Counted from the first letter of the stretch, positions 12,473 through 24,616 are shown. The stretch: DNA of 64,000 bases from Limnoperna fortunei (GCA_944474755.1 OX104124.1:41989342-42053341); one strand, 5' to 3'. The notes: a model not told the origin generated them from the sequence alone. Program-made: numbers and translations.

Positions 12473-13743
12473 GGTAACACGCAAATTATCAATGATCATC
12501 ACAATGATATTAATGGTAACTTAATTTTAGCTTTAGCTCTCTATCTCTCTTCTTCTTCTTCTACTTCTTCTATTGCTATTGCCGATATTGTCAAACCAGA
12601 AAATATAGTGGCTGCTTCTCGTATGAGATCTGGGGTTGTAGTTTTTTTTTATCAAATCTCGATGATGTTGAAGAATTGTGTTCTAATGGCTTAAGTATTG
12701 GGGACGAGTTTGTTGACGTTCAGTGTTTGGTGAAAATCCCAACGAAAGTTACTTTGTCTAATTGTCCTCCATTTATTCCAAACGATTTACTCGAGGATGA
12801 GTTGATGCGTTATGGACGCATAATTTCTGATATAAAACCCATTGCACTGGGTATTAAAATCCCAGCACTAAAACATGTCAAGTCTTATAGACGACAAGTG
12901 TCCCTTATTCTTCACCCCAATGTTACATTACCTGAGTCCTTTGATATGTATTATCAAAGGCAAAGTTACAGAATATTTGTGAATGACGATGTTGTCTGTT
13001 TTAAGTGCAAACAGACTGGTCATATTCAAAATCGATGTCCACAAAATCGACCGGCAACCGATAATAAAAATTCAGTTGAAAATAAAGATGTTCTGTTTAC
13101 CGCTGAAATGGTACCAACAACTGCGACGGGAGAACAGTCTATTGCTACAGACACTGGCATTGGTGCCACTGGCAATCAAAGTATTACTTCCAACGCCGTA
13201 GCTAATGTTACGAGTCGGGACAGATCTAAAGAACCTTCTGGTTCTACTGTCATTGTGGATGTCCATTCTCAACCTGGACAAGTGCAGACCGATCTAATGC
13301 CAACAAAGTCTGCACTTAAACGTAAAGCAGAAAACAATGATTCTGCTATTAGCGTGAAAACCCCCACAACTGAAGCTGTATCTGCTCCAGATTCTATTAG
13401 TATATGGGATTTACCCCCTTCATCCCAAATTTTACTTAACACCAATGAGGAAGAGGATGTAGACATAGAATCTATATCCTCTGATTTATCAGAACAAAAT
13501 ATGTCGCAAATCTTAGTTGATACTGAGCAAAAGCTATCAATTGAGGAGCTCGATCGATTACTCGCTGAGCTCAAAAGCAACAAAAAACCCGTGGAAAAAT
13601 GTTTAGAATATACATCAAACTTACGACAACTTTGTCAAGATTTTATAGACCTTCGTAGAAACCCTGAATCATCATCCCAGTTAAAGGCGCGTCTTAATAA
13701 GTTAATTAAGAAATTAAAGGCATATGTTAAAACTCATGCTTAG
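12473..13743 (+). pseudogene. LINE ORF1 (nucleic-acid binding protein with CCHC knuckle), frameshifted near its start
   Basis: From 12676 the frame is open for 355 codons to TAG 13741-13743. It has the knuckle CFKCKQTGHIQNRC (about 13001-13042), a low-complexity middle and a charged helical C-terminus. The knuckle and the KVTLSNCPPFIPND block are typical of Tx1-type ORF1. Upstream, a different frame is open from 12473 to the T-run at 12642-12650 and reads IVKPENIVAASRMRSGVVVF, after which the downstream frame continues with LSNLDDVEELCSNGL. This suggests a changed length of the nine-T run. No ATG is visible at the left end, so the true start codon may be mutated. Confidence 0.7.
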
Positions 13744-13785
13744 ACGACAAATATACTAAAATCAATATGTATTGTCTTATTAATT

Positions 13786-16700
13786 ATGTATTTTTGTTCT
13801 GTTTTTTTCGCTACAATTGTAATGTCCGGTTTTTCGTTAGTTTCACTGAACACTCAAGGTTGTCGTGACTCTTTTAAAAGATATTTTATTTTAGATTCTT
13901 TGAAATCTAAATTAAATGCAGACATAGTTTTTCTTCAAGATACACATACCATTCCATCTGATGAAGGTATATGGAAAATGATATGGAGAGGAGAAATAGT
14001 GTTCTCTCATCTCTCAACTATTTCTGTGTTTAACAATAATTTAGAATATACTATTCTAGATCATAAAATTATCTTACCTGGTCGCATTTTACATGCGACT
14101 GTCAAATTACAGGAACAAACTGTATATTTGTTGAATGTCTATTCCCCCACCTGTCCCAAAGAAAAACTTGACTTTTTAAAATGTTTAAAACATCATTTGA
14201 ATCAACTTGATTCTTCCTATCCAATATTTCTTGGAGGTGATTTTAATTGTACTACCAATCCTTCCTTAGATAGGACAGGAGATGTTGAACCACACCCCCA
14301 TTCTTGTAATGAATTTAAAAATATTGTTAGACGTTTCAAATTTATTGATACTTTTCGTAATATTCATCCGTATGATAAAATATATTCTTGGTCGAGAAAT
14401 GACGGTGTCGCCGCAAGACTCGATCGAATTTATATCTCAAAACATTATAGTCAGTTCATCAGATCATCTGAAATAAAAGAATGTACATATTCGGATCACG
14501 ATTTTGTTCGTGTTTACTTTAAAGAAATTCAAGGTAAACACAAGAGTGCATACTGGTGTTTAAATACATCTCTTTTAGAAGATAAATCGTATGTTGATAT
14601 GATTAATAACTTCTGGATTTCTTGGCGATTACAAAAATCTGACTTCAAGTGTATTCAAGATTGGTGGGATCGGGGAAAATATAAAATAAAGGAACTCTCT
14701 CAAGAATTTTCTGTTAAAAAGAGTTATGATTTTAAACGTAAATTTGATAGTTTGCAATACGATATTGAGTTGTTAAAATTAAACATTGCAACAAATCCAG
14801 ATCTCAATGCCATATTAATTGAGAAGAAGAAACAGTTGTCTGAACTTGAACGAATCCAGACCCGTGGTGCTTGGGTTCGTTCAAGATTCAGATATGTTAA
14901 TGATTCAGATAAACCTACAAAATACTTTTTTGACCTTGAAAAAAAAACGTGGTACAAAGAAACTATTATCCCATTTAAAATTCCCTGATGGCAGTATAAC
15001 TGATTCCGATCAGGAAATAAAAAGCCTTGCCAGAAATTTTTACTCTGATTTGTATAGCCCGGATCCTGTTGATGAAGGTTGTCAAAATGAAATTTTGAAA
15101 GACCTTCCTACAATAAGTGAAATCCAAAAACAAACATTAGATAGTGTTATTAGTTATGATGAAATGTCCACTGCCGTTTTAAAAATGAATAATAATAAGT
15201 CCCCTGGTATTGATGGGCTACCTAGTGAATTTTACAAAACCTTTTGGACCATCGTTGGTAAAGATATGCACAAAGTTTGTGTTTCTTCTATTGAAGAAAA
15301 CAGACTTCCACTTTCGTGCAGAAGAGCCGTTCTGACGATGATTCCAAAGAAAGGTGACAGTAGTTTGTTAAAAAACTGGAGACCTGTTTCTCTTCTCTGT
15401 TGCGAACATAAAATATTAACTAGAGCTTTCTCGCTAAGACTCCGTACCGTTCTACCCGATATATTAAATATCGATCAAAGTTATTGTGTTCCCGGTCGTC
15501 ATATAAGTGATAATATTCGTCTTATTTCTGATGCTACGTGTTATGCTAATCAGGAAAATATCCCCCTTGCCATTGTTTCCCTTGACCAAGAGAAGGCTTT
15601 TGATCGTGTTCATCATGGTTATTTGATGAAGACATTAGAAGCCTTCGGTTTTGGCGATTATTTTATATCATGTATAAAAACTATTTATACAGATGTACAT
15701 AGTTTACTTAAAATTAATAACTTGTTATCGCCCCCTTTTCAATTTAAAAGAGGTATACGACAAGGATGTTCCTTGTCTGGTCAATTATATGCCATTTGCC
15801 TTGAACCTCTTTTGCACAAACTAAGGTCAAAAGACGGCTTATCAGGCCTTGAACTTCCATTATCTGATGGTAAGAAAAGTTGTTTATCTGCATATGCAGA
15901 TGATTTCGATACTCTGTTAACGCAGGACTCTGATTTTGATAGGTGGTCTTTCTGGTTAGATATATACCAGAAAGCTTCCAATTCAAAAATTAATTTACAA
16001 AAGTCCGAAGGTTTGTGAGTGGGAAGTTGGAAAAAAAGAAATGATTGTCCACTTGGCCTCAAGTGGAATAATAAAGGTTTAAAGGTTTTGGGTACTTTTG
16101 TTGGGAACAATAGAGATTTTTTAAACAAAATTGGGAAGGGATGGAAGAGGATATTGCCAATAAACTTGACAGGTGGAGACCCTTCGCTCGTGGTTTGTCA
16201 CTTAGAGGACGAACTCTTGTTATTAATTTATTATCCGCATCAAAATTGTGGCATCGATTAAATTCAGTGGCCGTGCCCGATGAAATTATTAATGCCATTC
16301 AAAATAAATTTGTTGACTTTCTATGGCAAGGAAAACATTGGGTTTCCAAAGAAATGTATCTTCCAGTGTGTACAGGAGGACAGGGTTTGGTTCATATTTT
16401 GTCTAGAATTCGTGATTTTCGAATTCAATTTATGTATAGATTTTTAACATTAATGAATGGTGAAGATGTTCACCCTTGTTACTTTTTTTGTAAATATTTT
16501 TTGTCTACTGTTTCTAATTTGAATTATAATGTACAATTGTTACTACTTGATGGGGATTTTCAGTATCCGAACATCCCAAGCTTTTATCAAGATTTAATAA
16601 AAGCTTGGAAATATTTTGAATCATCTAGAATAAAATTAGATGATACCTCAGTTGCAGACATTTTAGAAGAACCTTTGTTCTTTAATCCTCTATTAGTTAA

Positions 16701-17937
16701 TCCTAAAACCGAAGAACCGTTTTATTTTGAAAATTTTGTAATTGCGGGTATAACTAAGATTAAAGATCTTTTTGATACTAGTCTGAAAAGAAAGTTTACT
16801 GCAGAAGATTTTGTTGGCATAATAAACATTCGTTCCAAACGCTGTATACAACAACACCTTGATTTACTATGGTCGTCTTTTCCTGAGGAGTGGAGCAAAT
16901 TGATAGATAGTGTTTTACATAATGATATTGATATTGGAATTGTTCACCAATATATTTTTAAATTGGATATTGAAAATCCACCTGAATTTAGTAAAGGCGT
17001 TGTTCTCGATAAATGTCCGAAGAAAATGATTTATTTGTTATCTGTTGTTCAGAATTTTAATAGTTCCCATACTAAAAAGTTACTGTCCCCTTGGTGTAAT
17101 ATTTTACGATCAAATGTTCCCCCTAATGTTATATATAGTCATGTTTATGAATATCCCCATATCATGCATGAAGGTGACCTTAACTGGAGAATCCTTCATG
17201 GTGCTATTGCAACTAGTAAATTTTATTGTAAAGCTGGTTATCAGCAGTCTGATGTTTGTCCCTCTTGTGGTTTGCAAGAGGACTTGCATCACATTTTTAT
17301 AGCCTGTCCCCGTATTAGTGTTTTATTAAATAACGTTCATAATATTCTTTGTAAATTGAGCAAAAATAATGTAGGTTCAATAGAATCATTTATATTTGTA
17401 CCTTCTACTTTTACTAGTACTGACCTAACGCCACCTCAGGTCAGTGCAAATCGATCTCCTCCAGCTGTCCACACGCTATCGTCGGGCAGCTGTCCAGTTA
17501 GGAGATCTAATCCAGCTGATCCACCGTCACCTAGGATCAGCTGTCCAGATGTTCCAGTACTGGCCGACCACACGTCATCCCGGGTCGGCTGTCCAGAAAC
17601 TACCAGACTGCCAATGGTTATGGAGGACGGAACATTCGTGTTGGGAGAATGTACTAACACGCAACGATGGACCAAGCGGTACAGGACCCCAAGACGACTG
17701 TTCCAGTGGATTGCCACCCAGGCGAAGATGGCCACTTATGTGACGTTGCAGCACCTGAGGACCGGAGGCGGACCAACAGACCCACTCCAGGAATTCAGGT
17801 CGCGCATCCGCGCCCGTTTGGCAATCGAATTTGCCTACTATAGGTTTGTAAATAATGTTGATTCTTTTTCAGATTTTTGGTGTTTTAATAATGTATTGTG
17901 TTTTATTTCTAATGACAAGCTTTTTGTTAATATTTAA
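13786..17937 (+). pseudogene. LINE ORF2: endonuclease, reverse transcriptase, C-terminal Cys/His motif; three lesions
   Basis: The likely start is ATG 13822 (MSGFSLVSLNTQG). Endonuclease: LNTQG, FLQDTHT, LGGDFNCT, RLDRIY and YSDHD through about 14500. RT: NWRPVSLL, VPGRHISDN, LDQEKAFD, GIRQGCSLSG and YADD at 15893-15904. C-terminal zinc-like motif CPSCGLQEDLHHIFIAC at about 17257-17307. Lesions: one extra A in the nine-A run at 14939-14947 shifts the frame. TGA at 16016-16018 stands where TGG is expected (EGL-W-VGSWKK). One base is missing near 16125, after which the frame continues as WEGMEEDIANKLDRW. The rest reads cleanly to TAA 17935-17937. Segment 17410-17845 is clearly more GC-rich than the rest and has roughly 50-base internal repeats. 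Confidence 0.8.
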
Positions 17938-18027
17938 TGGTAAGTTATTTTAATTGTATTTGTATGTTTGATTTTTATTTTTCTTGTCTTGTTTATATAT
18001 TGTAAACAGCGATGTATTAAAGGTTAA

Positions 18028-18182
18028 AACATGGACTGGCGTGTACCAGTCCATGTTGACTTTGATCATTTGGACAAAGTCATTTATAGGCTTCTTTAAA
18101 TTTAAAATAGGTAGGCAATAATGTTTAAATTTTAAACTGGCTTGTATCAGTTTAAACTGACTTTGATCAGTTGGACAAAGTC
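18028..18182 (+). other. Paired hairpins in LINE 3' UTR, present twice
   Basis: Copy 1: stem AACATGGACTGG (18028-18039), loop CGTGTA, fully complementary arm (18046-18057). It is followed by stem TGACTTTG (18057-18064), a 10-base loop, and CAAAGTCA (18075-18082). Copy 2: stem TTTAAACTGG (18131-18140), loop CTTGTA, arm TCAGTTTAAA (18147-18156), then GACTTTG (18159-18165) and CAAAGTC (18176-18182) with a near-identical loop. The first stems differ in sequence but both pair. This is the position where LINE RTs recognise their RNA (family knowledge). Confidence 0.75.
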
Positions 18183-18596
18183 TTTTATATTTCTATTGTA
18201 TTTTCGTATATTTTTGGGTTTAAAGTCAATGTAAATATACGTATTTTCAAAATTGTTCAACAGCTTGTCATAATAATGTATTTGTTAGGTTTATATTTTA
18301 TGTTACTTGAATTTTTGATACCTTGTACTACTGTGATTAATTGTTTTATTTATTTGTTCGTTTTGTATCCCCCCCCCTTTTTCTACTCTTTATATTACTG
18401 CCAAATTTCAATTTTACTTTACTTTACCCGTTTATGACGTCATTGTATTATAACGTTGTTGTTGTTGTTATTGACTTCACATATACATATTCTTGTCATT
18501 TGTATATATGCCTTGAATAAAGACGGCAGTAGTCGTCGAAACGTCGGCAAAATATGGAGTTTTTAATTATTTAATAAAGGGTATTGAAAATTCAAA

Positions 18597-18630
18597 TTCT
18601 TCTTCTTCTTCTTCTTCTTCTTCTTCTTCT
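18597..18630 (+). repeat. (TTC)n microsatellite at LINE 3' end
   Basis: Eleven uninterrupted TTC units. It ends the Tx1-like element and abuts the 3' end of the oppositely oriented second LINE. Confidence 0.9.
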
Positions 18631-18899
18631 ATAACGTTCTATAAAAACTCAAGTATTACTAATACTTTATTCTCATAAACATACAAGTTACGGAGAAATT
18701 ATTTAACAATATTAATACAATAATAATGTACTTAAACAATAATAAGTGTGAGCAAATAACAATAACTAACCAGGAGGGACGACCTTTGATAACACAATTC
18801 TTATAAATTTCGATAGGTTTTATAGTACACTAACATCTGTTTTACAAAATAGCTGATTAAATTTTAAAGTATTTGCATTTTTATAAAATAATTTGGCAA

Positions 18900-20897
18900 C
18901 AGTTTTTTCCTATCGATACTAAAACCGTTACATACTAAAACGTAATGGTATTCATTACCAATTTCATTAAGGTTACAAAAACTGCACAGTCGTTCATTTC
19001 TCGAAATTTTGCGCCAGCTGTCCCGTTCGATCGGCAAACGATGGCATCCACATCTAAATTTACAAATATTATAAAATAAATATGCAGGTAATAGTGATCA
19101 ATATATTTCAAAACCAAACCGATTATTAAATATTCTATAACATGTTGTTTTGTTTTAGTTGAAAATGGAAGTCCAGTCTTGGATCAATTGTTCCTTTGGT
19201 CTTAATTCTACACATTTTGCTTTCCATTCCGCAGATTAATAATCCTAGAGTATCCAAACATTTGATGAACTACAGTTATCAAATATATTCTTTAAAAACA
19301 CTATCCATTTGCATTTAATACCGTTATTAACAAAATTCGACAAAAAGGTAATTTATAAAGTATTGATGAAATTTTAATGTTTCCATTCTGTAATCGACAC
19401 CAGAAATTTAACATTCGAACTTTTACTGTAAATGATATGGGATACCTTCCTAGTTCACCATAAATAATACTATTTCGCGTTGTTTGAAATAATTTAGCAG
19501 AACCTCAAATGTACTTTTTCTAATATATCAAGATTTTCAAAACCCCATATTTCTGAGCCATAGAGTAATATTGGCATGATAACATTATCAAACAAATCTA
19601 ACTTATATTCGATTAATAAAATGTGCCTTATACATTTCTGTAACAAACTATGCATTACTTTTGTATCCTGTTCTTTTAAATATTTTATAGTGGTTAAAAG
19701 GGTCCAATTTTTGCAAGGAATACTCCTAGATATTTGTAATCTTTGACAATTTCAATTTCTGCATTATTTAAATGATATTTTCATCTCTTGATATTTTACC
19801 TCTAGAAAATATAAGGATTTGTGGCTTTTTGACGCTGCAAATCTTCGTTAGATTCTGACAATTATAATGTATCGTCTGTATATAGAAACAACACAATTTT
19901 AATCAAGATCGTGAATTCATTTTTCTGCCTCATAACTAATAGATTCTACACCTTTTACATAGTTATGTTCCAGATATGATTGTAAGTCATTTAAATACAA
20001 GAAAATAACAAGGGGAGAAGTTTTCTCCCTGTCTAACTCCGATTTTACATATCCAAAACTTTCATTGTTACGTTTAATGTATAACTCAACTTGTTCATAC
20101 ATACATGTAATTTGCAAAATTCTTAAAAATCGACCATTTATATTATTTTCAAAAAGTTTTAAAAAACAACCAATTTGAATTTATATGGACTTTGTCAAAC
20201 GCTTTTTAAAAATCTATAAACGCACACTGATTTATTTTCTTTTTAAACCGTAATAACTCAAATAAAATGTACAAGGAAAAGATTATGATCATTAGTGGAA
20301 TAACCAATTTTTAACCCTGCTTGGTTTTGATGTTATAATAAAGATTCTTCTATAAAAGTATTAAGTATACTGTTCAATACCGAGGTAAAAATTTTATCTA
20401 AACAAGGCAACAATGTAATCGGCCTATAGTTTTTCGGCTCTAATTTATCACCTTTATTTCTTAAATTCGGTACTTTAATATTAGTAAGCCATGCTTTAGG
20501 CACAATACATGTTTCAAATACTAAATTGAACAAAAGTACAAATAGCTTACTCATTACATTAAACGATGAAGATATGTATTCATTTATAATATTGTCATCA
20601 CCGGGAGATTTTTTTGCAGTTTGTATAGCTCTTCGAATTTTTTCTATTGTTATTTTGTTTATAGTCATTCAAATGAGATTTATAGCCTAAAGCTATACCA
20701 CCCAATGTTTTAGTGAAATGCTTTCTATTTTTATATCTGAAGAAAAAATAATCAAAATTTATATCATCAAAATCATCTAGTTTTGTTTCAGTTAAGCAAA
20801 TAATATCAAAGGCATTTAACAAAGTTCTATATTCTGGATACCCAATTCTAGGTTTTATACCACATATATTAAGAGTCATTATGCGTAAAAAAAACAT
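18900..20897 (-). pseudogene. Second LINE ORF2 remnant (endonuclease start, RT, C-terminus)
   Basis: Starts at 20897 with LRIMTLNICGI, LTETKLDD and GGIALGYKSHL (endonuclease). It passes within the same stretch into SPGDDNIINEYI and NYRPITLLPCLDKIF (RT, 20333-20668). It continues in other frames through GLKIGYSTNDHN (about 20290-20340) and FLYLNDLQSYLEHNYVKGVE (19917-20117). The C-terminal motif CHRLP...WRKI and a Cys-rich NERLCSFCNL/HYVL segment lie near 18930-19060. At least six frame changes or stops are needed to read through, so it is long dead. Confidence 0.68.
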
Positions 20898-21094
20898 TTA
20901 TTTTCGTATCTGAATTAGAATATTCATCTCAAAGATCTCACTTCCGCTTAAGTTGTTAAGTTCATTATTGTCCGTTAATCCTCTACGGTTCATTTGTGAG
21001 TGTCGCTGTTCACTATTTAGGGGCATTTATGGTCGAGCTCTTTGCAGTTCAAATTTTTCTATGGAAGTTTTCATGGTATCAATGCTTCCTTCGT

Positions 21095-22000
21095 CTATTG
21101 AAACTCCTTTCTATCGCTAAATAGTTGTCCGCGTTTGAAATATGCTATTGTGTTCTGGTTCTTGGCTTCTTTATAGTATGACCATAATACTTTTCGTTGC
21201 TCTATTATTTCGTTTTAAAATTGTTCACTAATTCCGTATTTTGTACCCTTTAAAGCAGTATAATTTTTCCTAACAAGTTCTCTATCACTGTATGTTTTAA
21301 ATCTACAAACAATAAGCCTGGGGTTTTTTTTGCCGCTTTACCAAATCTATGGGCAAGTACGAAATCAGCAGGATTTGTTAATTTTGATTCATTTATCAAT
21401 ACAGTTTTTATGATTACATTAATTTCGGTCTCGTCGATTTCTTCGTTTTTAATGGGTTTTTGGTATCCCGGAGAAAATGAGATTTTCCTTCATTGAGCGG
21501 GTTTGAATATCTAAGTGTCGTTCGCGTAGATTGTCCAGTTCGTTGACCAGACGCGTTATATTTCCATTAATATCGTTATTGTTAACTTTTATGTTAATTT
21601 TCAAAACATCGTTTTCTTTCGGCTAGATTTGTATTATGAGCTAAGGAATTCTATGCTGAGCTCAACGTCTAACATTTTTAACGTTTGATACTGATGTGTT
21701 CATCGTGGATTGGATCGTGCTGATTTTGTCGGAGAGAGCTTTATATTGAAAATTGTTGGTAAATTTGTTCAACTTTATCTATCAAATTGTCGAGTTTCAT
21801 GGTGTCTGTAGATTGATATTTGGTAGAACTGAAAACTAGCTGTGGAGTTGGGCCTGTTGTAGAAACCTGCCATTGCCAAAATCAAAGTTTGACGTGTTGT
21901 GGTATTGTTGAAAATTTCCACCTCAATGTATTACAGGTGAATTGTAGATGGAAACAGAAGTTTGAACTGGATTAACTGAATTATTGTTCGTTCTATTCAT
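21095..22000 (-). pseudogene. Second LINE ORF1 remnant
   Basis: ATG at 22000 opens MNRTNNNSVNPVQ, with a TGA after SPVIH. Further on, fragments read TPRLIVCRFKTYSDRELVRK with NYTALKG (about 21240-21320), and EIIEQRKVLWSYYKEAKN with FKRGQLFSDRKEF (about 21100-21230). The RFKTYSDRELV and LYxxxKEAK patterns are typical of ORF1 of mollusc CR1/jockey-type LINEs. Stops between them show decay. Confidence 0.6.
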
Positions 22001-22030
22001 AATTTACAGTTAGAGTCAAATCAAACATGG

Positions 22031-22672
22031 AAAGTTTCAAGTGTTTTTAATTTACATCCCTCAGAAAATTCAAACGACCATCTTAGTTCACACATGCGCA
22101 CTACATCGATAATAAATAATAAATATTAAGCCACCTCCTTAACATACAATGGAAGTGTATTTCATAAAAAAAGCCTGTCATAGCTCTTATGTTAAACTTC
22201 CGGCAAGATGAAGCTATGCAACTTCCTTTTTTCAAGTTTATTGAAGATAAAGAAATAATAATGCACTCAACTATGATTTAACTACTTTTTGTTTTTCGTG
22301 TAGATGGAACAGGTAAGACATTACATGAAGGGGGAAAACATGTGAAGGATTAATCAGTATAATGTTAAAAAAGACCAAAGTATGTAACTATGATAATTTG
22401 ACGCCATTTGTGGTGGTAAGTAGATTTCCATATAGCAAAACCGTGTTTTATAAACAGAATTTATTTCCAGAATATTTTTAAATTATGATTGATCTTTGTT
22501 TTGTACGAAGACGTTATATTGAATACAATTCATGTGGTGTTGTGATGTACATGTACTGGTTTTAAAGATACAGTGAACCCCATTATAGCTTTAAAGAATT
22601 CTTGAAATAAGCTTTTACTGAGAACTTTAATAAATTAATCTTTTTTAATTTCAGACACGCACTTGACATAAA
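22031..22672. other. 5' flank of gene 2, no gene seen
   Basis: AT-rich. It would contain the promoter of gene 2 if any is left. A TATA-like or initiator element cannot be singled out. Confidence 0.3.
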
Positions 22673-22758
22673 ATGTCTGAAATAAACTTGGTGAATAAAT
22701 GCAATATACCATTTATCATATTAGTCATGTTAGTTGTCACTATTAATTGTCGGAAAGC
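22673..22758 (+). pseudogene. Gene 2 candidate signal-peptide exon
   Basis: ATG opens MSEINLVNKCNIPFIILVML followed by VVTINCRK: a short polar start, a hydrophobic core and a plausible cleavage region, then donor gtaaga. It leaves in phase 2, while the next exon needs phase 1. Either one base was gained or lost, or the true donor is elsewhere. Confidence 0.5.
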
Positions 22759-23031
22759 GTAAGAGGAAATAATCTTATGATGTTTCCTGCATGACGCATG
22801 CCAAACGTAAAAAACAAATCTTGTTTACATTGTTTATTTTCGTAAATAATCGTACCGTACTGTACTGTACTATATTTTATATTGTAAATTTGAATGTATT
22901 TGAGAGTTTGCCATCTAGCATCTAAATGAACTACTTGAAATTAGCATCAGACTCGAGTTAATTGTTTAATAGATAAATCGTCATTTTGTCTGTCAAACTG
23001 TGCAGTTTAACCAGATAAACGTTTAAAATAG

Positions 23032-23205
23032 ATATGAATTCAACGTATTATGACGAAAAGAAATCATGGTTAGGAGCCAAAACGTTTTGTTCGGATCATG
23101 GCGGCGTACTTGAAAGCAACATAAACGTCTTGGACAAGTTAAATCTGACTTCAGATGTATGGATGGGTACTTACCAGATTCTTACTCCATGGGTTGCTTT
23201 AATAG
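23032..23205 (+). pseudogene. Gene 2 first lectin-like exon, open copy
   Basis: Acceptor aaaatag, donor gtaagg, phase 1 to phase 1. Encodes SWLGAKTFCSDHGGVLE, then SDVWMGTYQILTPWVALIG. The W..A...C...GG.LE spacing and WMG.Y are as in C-type-lectin-like first exons. This exon has no lesion itself; it is listed under the pseudogene. Confidence 0.62.
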
Positions 23206-23473
23206 GTAAGGTTAGGAGTTAAAAATGCTTCTTTCTTTATAAATATAGTTTTGTTATACGGCAAACCTGAAAAATTGCATATCAATTAATTTATTATTTA
23301 ATTTATTTTTTATTAATCATTATTTATTTATTTATTTATTTATTTTTGCCTTTTTCTTTCTTTTTTAATGTTGTTGTTGTTTATTCTGATGCAGTTTGGA
23401 ATGATGTAAAAACCGTAAATGTAAGATAAAATACAAACAAAGATTTAGGCGTCTCTTTAATGTTTTATTACAG

Positions 23474-23586
23474 GGTGTTTCAAATTGAAGAACTATACTT
23501 TAAACGCATCATCAGTTCTTGTCAATGATAATATTGAATGCCAAACAATCTGTCCTAAACGCAAGTTCGAGTTCTTCTCTTTAAAG
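23474..23586 (+). pseudogene. Gene 2 WSC-like first half exon, open copy
   Basis: Acceptor ttacag, donor gtaagt, phase 1 to phase 0. Starts GCFKLKNYTLNASSVL and continues ECQTICPKRKFEFFSLK. GCF with a later ECxxxC is the usual opening of WSC-type domains. It fits exon A' at 26349, which enters in phase 0. Confidence 0.62.
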
Positions 23587-24486
23587 GTAAGTAACGGTTA
23601 AGGTAGTCATTTTCTGTACTTGTGTTTTTTGTTCTTGTTTGTGTGTTGTATCTGTTTGTCAAAATCAGGATTCGTAATTGTCCGTTGACTTTCGGCTATT
23701 ATTGTTTGCTCGGTTCAACATAGCATCAGGTAAATGTATTGTACAATATACAAAGAAAATATATTTTATCCAATTAAATTAACACGTGCAAAGTTTTATT
23801 AACTTTAATTTTTTTTTGAAATCATTTGAAACATGGCGTTATCCCATTGAGGTCAATATTATTTACATGACGTCACTTCCAACTCTGTATCATTTGTGTT
23901 AATCATGAGTCTGTACAAGAGCACGTATAATTTTCTGACATAGATCGACGAATACAGACATTTAGAATTCCCTTCTACTAATGTACAGATGCCAAATAAA
24001 AGTCTTTAATAGATACCGACGCGTGCGTCCAAAACATTCAAAAATGTTTTAATACTTTATTACCTTCAAAATCAGTAATATTTCCATGCAAATGAATGTT
24101 CATATATATATTCAAAGCATTAATTCAATTTGACCTGTCTTTTCTTTTAAACCTCGAAAATACAAGTAACAAAAATAATGAAATACTTGATATTTTACAA
24201 GACAATTAGAAGGATTAATCTGGTCCACAGAATGCATGTTTCAAGCTAAATTGTTAATTGCTTGTTCATCGAAAAGCAAGTGCATTGACATATTATTATG
24301 TTTATGAATAGTATGTATCGGTATCAAATTACACATCTTCTGTCTATATTTAAATTTAAATCTTTAATCTAAATGAACTACTTGAAATTATACATGTAGC
24401 ACATCAGACTCGAGTTAATTGTTTAATAGATAAATCGTCATTTTGTGTCAAACTGTGCAGTTTAACCAGATAAACGTTTAAAATAG

Positions 24487-24616
24487 ATATGAATTCAACG
24501 TATTATGACGAAAAGAAATCATGGTTAGGAGCCAAAACGTTTTGTTCGGATCATGGCGGCGTACTTGAAAGCAACATAAAGGTGTCGGACTCTTACTCCA
24601 TGGGTTGCTTTAATAG
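24487..24616 (+). pseudogene. Gene 2 lectin-like exon, second copy with 44-bp deletion
   Basis: Same borders as 23032-23205, but 44 bases are missing at the junction 24590/24591, removing the NLTSDVWMGTYQI part. Since 44 is not a multiple of three, the frame shifts and ends at the next TAA. Confidence 0.8.

Larger units (their letters stand above)
12473..18632 (+). mobile_element. Tx1-like (L1 superfamily) LINE, near full length, inactivated
   Basis: Two reading frames in the usual LINE order: ORF1 with a CCHC zinc knuckle, then ORF2 with an apurinic-type endonuclease, reverse transcriptase and a C-terminal Cys/His motif. After them comes a structured 3' UTR and a (TTC)n tail at 18597-18630. 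The endonuclease and RT wording (SLNTQGCRD, DPDQ-like NIDQSYCVPGRHISDNI, SLDQEKAFDRV, AYADD) is that of Tx1-type elements. The 3' end has the gtcgtcgaaacgtcggc motif common at ends of mollusc LINEs. ORF1 has one frame break and ORF2 three lesions, so this copy cannot retrotranspose by itself. The exact 5' end is not resolved, because the open frame begins after a TGA at 12470. Confidence 0.82.
18631..22030 (-). mobile_element. Decayed second LINE (CR1/jockey-like ORF order), minus strand
   Basis: Read on the minus strand from 22000 down: an ORF1 remnant, an endonuclease fragment, an RT and a C-terminal segment, all interrupted by many stops and frameshifts. The RT wording (NYRPITLLPCLDKIFTSVLN, LYLNDL) and the C-terminal RCGCHRLPIERDSWRKI-like block are those of CR1/jockey-type non-LTR elements of molluscs. 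The endonuclease is fused to the RT start, so the part between them is deleted. Its 3' end meets the 3' end of the Tx1-like element. Confidence 0.7.

Noticed and set aside
17436..17743. 99-codon frames on both strands within the GC-rich part of LINE ORF2
   Set aside because: Shadow frames of ORF2; GC-rich sequence has fewer stops.
22302..22312. Nine-base microexon between gtgtag and gtaaga upstream of gene 2
   Set aside because: Phases would allow it, but it lies before the signal-peptide exon and nothing corresponds in gene 1.
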